The notes under the pieces were generated by a model, which had not been told where the DNA came from, did not search any database, and saw nothing but the letters and a program-made list of their open reading frames with translations. A stretch of DNA of 36,276 nucleotides from Bacillota bacterium. GTDB taxonomy: Bacteria > Bacillota > Clostridia > Acetivibrionales > DSM-1351. The translations under genes were made by a program, and so were the position numbers. Numbering within the stretch: position 1 is the first letter of the stretch; each line of letters begins with the position of its first letter. This document shows, piece after piece, positions 30,731 through 36,276 of this stretch. Location: positions 1 through 36,276 of the forward strand of contig JAEXFI010000032.1 of NCBI GenBank assembly GCA_023400235.1, read 5' to 3'.

Positions 30731-32110
30731 TTATTCCAACGAAGCCAGGTATTCTCTGCCTTCCTGAACAGCCTTCAATACTGTTGCGGCAGCAGGCCCC
30801 CCTGGCAGGCTTCTGCCTGAGACACATTTTTCAAGGCTTATTTCAGTGTAGACATCTTCCTGTATCTTGTCTGAAAAGCTTATAAATTCCTCCATGGTCA
30901 TTTCGTCGATGGCCTTATTTTTATCAATGCAGTACAGCACCATTTTGCCTATGATTTCGTGGGCGCTTCTGAAGGGAATTCCCTTTTTAACAAGATAATC
31001 CGCAATATCCGTAGCATTTGTAAAGCCGCCCTGGGCAGCCTTGTACATATTGGCTTTCCGGAGCTTCATGGTAGCCAGCATGTTTGAAAAGACGGGAAGG
31101 CACATCTTAACCGTGTCCACTGCGTCAAATATGGCTTCCTTGTCCTCCTGCATATCCTTATTGTACGCCAGTGGCAAGGATTTCATAACAGTCAGCAGTG
31201 TCATAAGGCTGCCATATACACGTCCTGTCTTGCCTCGGGCCAGTTCTGCCACATCGGGATTCTTCTTCTGGGGCATGATGCTGCTGCCTGTGCTGTAAGC
31301 ATCGTCCAGCTCCACAAAGCCAAATTCGTGGGAAGACCATAAAATGATTTCTTCACTGAGCCGGCTTATATGCATCATAAGTATGGAAAGGCAGGAGGCC
31401 AGCTCTATGGCAAAATCCCTGTCACTGACTGCATCAAGGCTGTTTCTGGTTACATCACAAAAGCCCAGTTCGGCGGCAACCATGTGCCTGTCCAGCGGGT
31501 AGGTGGTTCCTGCCAGGGCCCCAGAACCCAACGGCAGCATATTCATTCTGGAATAGCAGTCGCTGAGCCTTGAATAATCCCGTTTGAACATTTCGAAATA
31601 AGCCATCATATGATGGGCGAAGGTTATTGGCTGTGCCCTCTGCAGATGTGTATAGCCGGGAAGTATTGTTCCGGTGTTTTCTTCGGATATTTTTAATATA
31701 TTCTTTTTAAGGGCAATAAGCATGCTGCTTATTGCAGTGATTTCATCCTTTAGATACATTCTGATATCCAGCGCTACCTGATCGTTCCTGCTTCTGCCGG
31801 TATGCAGCTTCTTACCTGTGTCTCCGATTCTGGATATAAGTATTTTTTCCACATTCATATGGATGTCTTCTGCATCCACCTCAAACTCTATTGCACCTGC
31901 CTCTATGTCCCTGAGTATTTCCTTCAGGGTAGCCTGTATGAGAGCACTCTCTTCTATAGAAATAATGCCGCATTTCCCCAGCATATTTGAATGGGCTATG
32001 CTTCCCAGAATATCCTGCCTGTACATACGGCAGTCAAATCTTATGGAGGAATTGAAATCATCCACAAGCTTGTCTGTTCCTTTTTCAAATCTTCCGCCCC
32101 AAAGTTTCAT
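30731..32110 (-). CDS. argH: argininosuccinate lyase
   Basis: Last step of arginine synthesis: splits argininosuccinate into arginine and fumarate. The 459 residues match the family, as does the start MKLWGGRFEKGTDK. The fumarase/aspartase-superfamily signature GSSIMPQKKNPD lies near 275-286 and contains the catalytic serine loop. The substrate-binding TGRSRNDQVALD segment is near 110. I start it at 32110 with GAGGTG six bases upstream; an in-frame ATG farther out (32131) adds seven unrelated residues. It is downstream of argG on the same strand, 109 bp away, with a hairpin between them. Confidence 0.97.
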   Translation of the reverse strand: MKLWGGRFEKGTDKLVDDFNSSIRFDCRMYRQDILGSIAHSNMLGKCGIISIEESALIQATLKEILRDIEAGAIEFEVDAEDIHMNVEKILISRIGDTGKKLHTGRSRNDQVALDIRMYLKDEITAISSMLIALKKNILKISEENTGTILPGYTHLQRAQPITFAHHMMAYFEMFKRDYSRLSDCYSRMNMLPLGSGALAGTTYPLDRHMVAAELGFCDVTRNSLDAVSDRDFAIELASCLSILMMHISRLSEEIILWSSHEFGFVELDDAYSTGSSIMPQKKNPDVAELARGKTGRVYGSLMTLLTVMKSLPLAYNKDMQEDKEAIFDAVDTVKMCLPVFSNMLATMKLRKANMYKAAQGGFTNATDIADYLVKKGIPFRSAHEIIGKMVLYCIDKNKAIDEMTMEEFISFSDKIQEDVYTEISLEKCVSGRSLPGGPAAATVLKAVQEGREYLASLE

Positions 32111-32158
32111 AAAAACACCTCTGTTTATCATTATTATATGAATAATATTTTACCGGAT

Positions 32159-32189
32159 AAGGGGACAGTCCCTTTCGGATTGTCCCCTT
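32159..32189 (-). terminator. argG-argH intergenic hairpin
   Basis: AAGGGGACA (32159-32167) pairs perfectly with TGTCCCCTT (32181-32189). No T-run follows on the minus strand (CCCCTTATCC), so it is more likely a partial terminator or an RNA-processing/stability site that sets the argG:argH ratio. Confidence 0.6.
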
Positions 32190-32219
32190 AAAATGAAAAT
32201 AATATTTAAAGCAGCTGCA

Positions 32220-33449
32220 TTATTTCTGCTCCTTGTTCTGAAGGTCTTGAAGCATCTGTGCCCTGACCTTCAGAGGAAGCCCGAAAAGGTTTATAAAGCC
32301 TTCGGCATCCTTCTGGTTGTAAACTTCGTCCTTGCTGAAGGTGGCAATTGCCTCGCTGTACAGGGAGTACTGGGATTTTGCACCTGCGGGCATGCAATTG
32401 CCCTTGTAAAGCTTCATTCTGACAGTACCTGTCACAGTTTCCTGAGTCTTGTCAACAAAGGCCGACAGGGATTCCCGAAGTGGTGTATACCATTGTCCGA
32501 AGTAAACCAGCTCGGCAAATCTTTGAGCAACTATATCCTTGTAATGGAGGGTGTCCCTGTCAAGGCAAAGCAGCTCCAATTCCCTGTGAGCGGCATAGAG
32601 CACTGTTCCGCCGGGGGTTTCGTAAACACCTCTGGATTTCATGCCTACAAGCCTGTTTTCCACCATGTCGATAATACCAACACCGTTTGAACCGGCCAGC
32701 TTGTTCAGCACATCCATCAATTCAATGGGGCTGTACTCAACTCCGTTAACCTTCTTTGGTATGCCCTGCTCAAAATATATTTCCACGTAGGTTGGAGCAT
32801 CTGGAGCCTTTTCAGGAGAAACCATCAGCTTGAGCAATTTTTCATACTGGGGCTCGTTCCAGGGATCTTCCAGGTCGGAGCCTTCATGGCTGAGATGCCA
32901 GAGGTTCCTGTCCATGCTGTAGTTGTCCTTTTTGGTTACGGGTATGGGGATATTTCTTGCTTCTGCGTAGTCTATGGCATCTTCTCTTGATTTAATGTCC
33001 CATATTCTCCAGGGGGCAATTATTTTAAGGTGAGGAGCAAGAGCCTTCACAGTCAGTTCAAATCTTACCTGGTCGTTTCCTTTACCGGTAGCACCGTGGC
33101 AAATAGCGGTACAGCCCTCCTGCAAGGCTATCTCTACCATTCTTTTTGCTATGATTGGCCTTGCAAAGGAGGTTCCCAGCAAGTATTTACCTTCATAAAC
33201 AGCATTGGCCTTCAAGGTAGGATAAATAAAATCTGTTATGAATTCTTCCTGCAAATTTTCTATGTAAAGCTTGGAAGCACCTGTCTTTATAGCCTTTTCA
33301 TGCAATGGCTCCAGTTCTTCGCCCTGTCCCACGTCTCCTGCCATGGCAATAACCTCATAGCCATAGTTCTCTTTAAGCCATGGAATTATTATTGAAGTAT
33401 CCAGCCCGCCGGAATATGCCAATAAAACCTTTTCTTTCTGATTACTCAT
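32220..33449 (-). CDS. argG: argininosuccinate synthase
   Basis: Joins citrulline and aspartate with ATP to form argininosuccinate. The protein has 409 residues. The ATP-binding N-type signature AYSGGLDTSIIIPWL lies near 11-25. The conserved GATGKGNDQVRFE (about 115-127) and the SREDAIDYAEARNIPIP segment follow, then MKSRGVYETPGG near 275. I start it at 33449 (MSNQKEKV), with AAAGGG upstream; the longer frame back to 33485 adds an unrelated cysteine/alanine-rich stretch. It is the first gene of an argGH operon driven by a good sigma-A promoter at 33598-33626. A leader of about 140 nt contains a GCGGGGUC / GACCCGC hairpin. Confidence 0.97.
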   Translation of the reverse strand: MSNQKEKVLLAYSGGLDTSIIIPWLKENYGYEVIAMAGDVGQGEELEPLHEKAIKTGASKLYIENLQEEFITDFIYPTLKANAVYEGKYLLGTSFARPIIAKRMVEIALQEGCTAICHGATGKGNDQVRFELTVKALAPHLKIIAPWRIWDIKSREDAIDYAEARNIPIPVTKKDNYSMDRNLWHLSHEGSDLEDPWNEPQYEKLLKLMVSPEKAPDAPTYVEIYFEQGIPKKVNGVEYSPIELMDVLNKLAGSNGVGIIDMVENRLVGMKSRGVYETPGGTVLYAAHRELELLCLDRDTLHYKDIVAQRFAELVYFGQWYTPLRESLSAFVDKTQETVTGTVRMKLYKGNCMPAGAKSQYSLYSEAIATFSKDEVYNQKDAEGFINLFGLPLKVRAQMLQDLQNKEQK

Positions 33450-33597
33450 ACTAAACACCCTTTCCGCTGCTGCGCAGCAAAGCAAAATAAGATAAAAGCC
33501 CTTTGCGGGTCACCCAGACACTTTTTTCGCTCATAGACCCCGCATGACACAAATACAGAAATAAAAAAAACAACCAATGAAAATTATGCTAAAATAT

Positions 33598-33626
33598 ATT
33601 ATAAATATCATTGTACAATATATCAA
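33598..33626 (-). promoter_or_regulatory. sigma-A promoter of argGH
   Basis: On the minus strand TTGATA (33621-33626), a 17-bp spacer and a perfect TATAAT (33598-33603) lie about 150 bp before the argG start. It is the best promoter in the window. Confidence 0.8.
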
Positions 33627-33676
33627 TCCTATGCAGGCATGGATATTTAAAACCATAGACGTATTATATATCATTA

Positions 33677-33710
33677 TGCATAAATATGCAATATGTTATA
33701 TATTTATACA
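33677..33710. promoter_or_regulatory. ArgR/AhrC-like operator pair
   Basis: The perfect palindrome TGCATAAATATGCA (33677-33690) has the TGNAT(N4)ATNCA shape of an ARG box. A weaker AT-rich palindrome (33694-33710) follows after 3 bp, the usual spacing of paired ARG boxes. It lies 51 bp upstream of the argG -35. It could also concern ruvC, but arginine control is the simpler reading. Confidence 0.45.
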
Positions 33711-33756
33711 TAACAAAATTTTGTCGTATTTTTGACAGAAATACCTTGAACTGAAC

Positions 33757-33791
33757 GCTCCCGCAATTTCCGGCTCACTGCAGGCGGGAGC
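33757..33791 (+). other. hairpin in the ruvC leader
   Basis: A perfect 8-bp stem GCTCCCGC / GCGGGAGC with a 19-nt loop lies just before the ruvC ribosome-binding site, with no T-run. Role unknown. Confidence 0.6.
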
Positions 33792-33828
33792 AGGTATACA
33801 TAATCCTGTGAGCAGAAAGGCATAACAA

Positions 33829-34329
33829 ATGATAATAATGGGTATAGACCCCGGATTTGCAATTACAGGCTTCGGTATTGTAAAATATGAAGGGAACAAG
33901 TTTTCGGTGCTGGATTACGGAGCAGTTACCACAGAAGCTTCAATGAAGCTGTCCCAAAGGCTTCTGGTGCTCAACAACAGGCTTGAGGAATTGATCCAGC
34001 AGCATAAACCTGATGCAGTTGCTATTGAAGAATTATTTTTTAACAAAAATATAAAGACGGCACTTACGGTAGGTCATGGCAGGGGGGTAGCCGTATTGGC
34101 TGCTGCCCGGTCGGGAGTTGATATATTTGAGTATACCCCCTTGCAGGTCAAGCAGTCGGTAGTGGGCTACGGCAGGGCTGAAAAGGCTCAGATACAGCAG
34201 ATGGTAAAAGCACTTTTAAATTTAAAAGCCATTCCCAAGCCCGATGACGTTGCGGATGCACTGGCTGTGGCCATATGTCACGGGAATTCACACCGGATGG
34301 GCGCAATACTTGGAAATAAGGCATATTAA
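33829..34329 (+). CDS. ruvC: crossover junction endodeoxyribonuclease RuvC
   Basis: Resolves Holliday junctions by paired symmetric cuts, working with RuvAB. Its 166 residues include the RNase-H-fold carboxylates: D7 (GIDPG), E67 (AIEELFF) and D140/D143 (DDVADALAVAICH). The conserved FNKNIKTALTVGHGRGV lies between them. AAAGG lies ten bases before the ATG. ruvA follows after 57 bp that hold three copies of CCTGATTAT (34330-34368). Confidence 0.97.
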   Translation: MIIMGIDPGFAITGFGIVKYEGNKFSVLDYGAVTTEASMKLSQRLLVLNNRLEELIQQHKPDAVAIEELFFNKNIKTALTVGHGRGVAVLAAARSGVDIFEYTPLQVKQSVVGYGRAEKAQIQQMVKALLNLKAIPKPDDVADALAVAICHGNSHRMGAILGNKAY

Positions 34330-34386
34330 CCTGATTATTTATATACCTGATTATCTAAACCTGATTATCTATAAACGGAGGTTTAC

Positions 34387-34992
34387 ATGTTTGCATACAT
34401 AAAGGGAACTCTGGAAGCCAGGAGCAATGACAGCATTATCGTGGAGGCCGGAGGCATAGGCTACAGGATATTTACCGCCCTGTCCACCATAAACAGTGTG
34501 GGACAGCTGTCCTCATCGGTTAAAATATATACACACTATTACGTGCGGGAGGATATTGCCGCTCTTTACGGTTTTCATACCCAGGAAGAGCTGGAGCTGT
34601 TTGATATGCTCATTTCCGTGTCGGGAGTGGGCCCGAAGGCAGCAATATCCATGATTTCAACGCTGTCCCCCTCAAGGTTTGCCCTGGCAGTTGTGGCACA
34701 GGACGCAAAGTCCCTGTCCAGGGCTCCCGGGATTGGCCCTAAGATGGCTCAGCGCATTATTCTGGAACTGAAGGACAAGATATCCAAAGAACAGCTTACA
34801 GCGGGAATTCAGCAGGAGGAGGGGCCGGTACTGCAGGAGGGAGCCCAGTCTTCGGCAGCAGAAGCAGTTAGTGCCCTTATGGTCTTAGGGTACAGCTCCT
34901 TTGAGGCTTCAGGGGCCGTGAACAAGGCGTACCGGGAGGGCATTGGAGTTGAAGAACTCATTATGCTGTCGTTGAAGTCGCTTTCGAAATAA
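34387..34992 (+). CDS. ruvA: Holliday junction DNA-binding protein RuvA
   Basis: Binds the four-way junction as a tetramer and loads RuvB. The 201 residues match the family. An N-terminal OB domain (1-63, MFAYIKGTLE) comes first, then tandem helix-hairpin-helix motifs (VSGVGPKAAISMIS near 78-91 and APGIGPKMAQRIILELKDK near 113-131). A C-terminal RuvB-contact domain (about 150-201, SSAAEAVSALMVLGYSSFEA) ends it. GGAGG precedes the ATG. Its stop codon abuts a truncated copy of the 107-bp repeat, and its last codons can pair with that repeat (CTTTCG / CGAAAG, 34981-34999). Confidence 0.97.
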   Translation: MFAYIKGTLEARSNDSIIVEAGGIGYRIFTALSTINSVGQLSSSVKIYTHYYVREDIAALYGFHTQEELELFDMLISVSGVGPKAAISMISTLSPSRFALAVVAQDAKSLSRAPGIGPKMAQRIILELKDKISKEQLTAGIQQEEGPVLQEGAQSSAAEAVSALMVLGYSSFEASGAVNKAYREGIGVEELIMLSLKSLSK

Positions 34993-35053
34993 GCGAAAGC
35001 CACTGCGTGTCTTTCATTACTATTTGTGTACGCGTTATGTGCGTGGATTGGAG
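34993..35053 (+). repeat. 107-bp repeat, 5'-truncated copy forming the ruvB leader
   Basis: Matches positions 47-107 of unit 1 at equal length (61 bp). H1 is missing. H2 is kept. In H3 (35029-35045) all seven pairs survive, three as G-U or U-G pairs. That works only in RNA read from the plus strand. It ends in GGAG, the ruvB ribosome-binding site. Confidence 0.92.
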
Positions 35054-35058
35054 ATAAT

Positions 35059-36057
35059 ATGTCCGAAGAAAGAATAATAGATGGGGAATCGCGGGGGGAT
35101 GATTTTGATGAGGTCAGCCTGCGCCCCAAGAAGCTGGAAGAATATATAGGGCAGGCCAAAGCAAAAAACAATCTGAATATATTCATCGAGGCAGCCAAAA
35201 AGAGGAAGGAGGCCCTGGACCATGTGTTGCTGTACGGTCCTCCCGGCCTGGGAAAAACCACTCTTGCCGGTATTATCTCCGCCGAGATGGGAGTCAACCT
35301 GAGGATTACCTCCGGCCCTGCCATAGAAAAAGCCGGTGATTTGGCTGCTATTCTCACCAACCTTGGAACACATGATGTGCTATTTATTGACGAAATACAC
35401 AGGCTGAACAGAAGCGTTGAGGAAATACTGTATCCTGCCATGGAGGATTATGCGCTGGACATAATCATTGGAAAGGGCCCAAGTGCCCGCTCCATAAGAC
35501 TTGATCTTCCAAAATTCACCCTCATAGGGGCCACCACCAGGGCAGGACTGCTTACGGCTCCTCTCCGGGACAGGTTTGGTGTCATAAACAAGCTGGAAAT
35601 GTATTCCGCCCAGGAGCTGAAACAGATAGTAAAGCGCTCCGCGGGCATACTTGATATAGAGCTTCAGGAGGACGGTGCCTACGAAATAGCACGGCGCTCC
35701 AGAGGAACACCCAGAATAGCAAACAGGCTGCTCAAAAGAGTCAGAGATTTTGCACAGGTGGTGGGAAGGGGTGTTATAGACCTGAAGGTGGCAAGGCATG
35801 CACTGGATGCTCTGGAGGTGGATGAAATAGGCCTGGACGGTGTGGACAGGAATATGCTGCTGAGCATAATCAACAAATTCAGCGGCGGTCCTGTAGGACT
35901 TGACACTCTGGCGGCCTCCATCGGTGAGGACCCCGGTACCATAGAGGACGTTTATGAGCCTTATCTGATACAGTTGGGCTTCATTAACAAGACGCCCAGA
36001 GGAAGAATGGCCACCAAAAACGCCTACGGCCACTTCGGACTTGAATTTGAAGATTAA
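35059..36057 (+). CDS. ruvB: Holliday junction ATP-dependent DNA helicase RuvB
   Basis: AAA+ motor that drives branch migration with RuvA. The 332 residues show Walker A GPPGLGKT (60-67), Walker B DEIH (111-114), sensor-1 GATTRAG, the arginine finger in RDRFG and the C-terminal winged helix ending in GLEFED. I start at ATG 35059, five bases after GGAG. A GTG at 35026 is in frame and would add 11 residues, but these are encoded by the repeat, where the usual TAG has become TGG. The order ruvC-ruvA-ruvB is standard; the repeat between ruvA and ruvB is not. Confidence 0.97.
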   Translation: MSEERIIDGESRGDDFDEVSLRPKKLEEYIGQAKAKNNLNIFIEAAKKRKEALDHVLLYGPPGLGKTTLAGIISAEMGVNLRITSGPAIEKAGDLAAILTNLGTHDVLFIDEIHRLNRSVEEILYPAMEDYALDIIIGKGPSARSIRLDLPKFTLIGATTRAGLLTAPLRDRFGVINKLEMYSAQELKQIVKRSAGILDIELQEDGAYEIARRSRGTPRIANRLLKRVRDFAQVVGRGVIDLKVARHALDALEVDEIGLDGVDRNMLLSIINKFSGGPVGLDTLAASIGEDPGTIEDVYEPYLIQLGFINKTPRGRMATKNAYGHFGLEFED

Positions 36058-36063
36058 AAGCCA

Positions 36064-36087
36064 CAGCTATGAAAGGTGCCATAGCTG
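36064..36087 (+). terminator. weak hairpin after ruvB
   Basis: CAGCTATG / CATAGCTG form a perfect 8-bp stem with an 8-nt loop seven bases past the ruvB stop. ATAAATTT, not a T-run, follows, so termination is doubtful. Confidence 0.45.
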
Positions 36088-36110
36088 ATAAATTTACAAT
36101 TTGAATGGAG

Positions 36111-36216
36111 ATAGCTTGAAAGATACATGTTGTGTATCAAAGTGACTTTCAAGCAGCGAAAGCCACTGCGTGCCTTTCATTACTATTTGTGTACGCGCCA
36201 TGCGCGTAGATGAGAG
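36111..36216 (+). repeat. 107-bp repeat, unit 3 (type I stem)
   Basis: Nearly the same as unit 1. H1 has the T-A version (GCTTGAAAG / CTTTCAAGC), and H2 and H3 are intact. It ends in GATGAGAG and passes directly into the next unit. Confidence 0.92.
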
Positions 36217-36276
36217 GTTAGCGTGAAAGATACATGTGGTAAGTCAGAGTGGATTTCACGCAGCGAAAGCCACTGC
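36217..36276 (+). repeat. 107-bp repeat, unit 4 (type II stem), cut by the window end
   Basis: Begins GTTAGCGTGAAAG like unit 2 and keeps the G-C version of H1 (one end mismatch). The type I then type II order is the same as before obg. The next gene, outside the window, is expected to start within about 60 bp. Confidence 0.88.

Noticed and set aside
34809..35441. Minus-strand 210-residue frame opposite ruvA-ruvB
   Set aside because: Shadow of two certain genes; passes through the repeat; no ribosome-binding site.

Overview
The window looks like chromosome from a low-to-mid G+C Firmicute of class Clostridia, probably the cellulolytic cluster III group (Ruminiclostridium / Acetivibrio relatives). 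The evidence is purine-rich Shine-Dalgarno sites before nearly every gene, a DUF4364 protein, a YtxH-type protein, glycogen synthase, SLH/YcdB-type surface proteins, and long FN3 and RHS exoproteins. The genus is inference. I found no tRNA, rRNA or CRISPR array.

Layout. (1) 1-4.4 kb: a tandem 107-bp structured repeat leads directly into obg, followed by yhbY, a small unknown gene, a DUF4364 gene on the minus strand, a QueG-like iron-sulfur protein and a corrinoid adenosyltransferase. (2) 4.5-6.3 kb, minus strand: glgA, preceded by a highly structured candidate noncoding RNA of about 200 nt that resembles the raiA-motif class. (3) 6.4-13.2 kb, plus strand: cell-envelope genes. These are a YtxH protein, a small membrane protein, a PP2C-like phosphatase joined through one membrane helix to a LysM domain, a YcdB/SLH-type surface protein, a Dabb protein and a polysaccharide deacetylase lipoprotein. 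(4) 13.5-14.1 kb: two small unknown genes, then about 0.9 kb of gene debris that includes a frameshifted FN3 fragment.

(5) 15-28.3 kb is the accessory heart of the window. A secreted seven-FN3 protein is followed by a 2774-residue exoprotein that joins a complete subtilisin-type protease to an RHS/YD-repeat shell and a variable C-terminal tip. A 111-residue probable immunity gene follows 19 bp later, then a terminator. Downstream lies a silent orphan RHS tip that shares 432 bp of gap-free homology with the active gene. This is the organisation expected of a polymorphic toxin locus that changes tips by recombination. The orphan's 3' end is broken by a 66-bp antisense piece of an EamA transporter gene. 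A longer truncated EamA gene sits 1.5 kb away, next to what may be a recombinase remnant.

(6) 28.5-33.5 kb, minus strand: a CPBP protease, the truncated EamA gene, DUF2000, and argG-argH with a good sigma-A promoter and ArgR-like palindromes upstream. (7) 33.8-36.3 kb, plus strand: ruvC-ruvA-ruvB. The 107-bp repeat reappears between ruvA and ruvB, where it supplies the ruvB ribosome-binding site, and again as a tandem pair after ruvB at the window edge.

The two most unusual things are the 107-bp repeat and the RHS locus. The repeat has paired compensatory and G-U changes that point to a folded plus-strand RNA, and it abuts the start codons of obg and ruvB. The RHS locus combines protease, toxin shell, immunity gene, orphan tip and gene shards.
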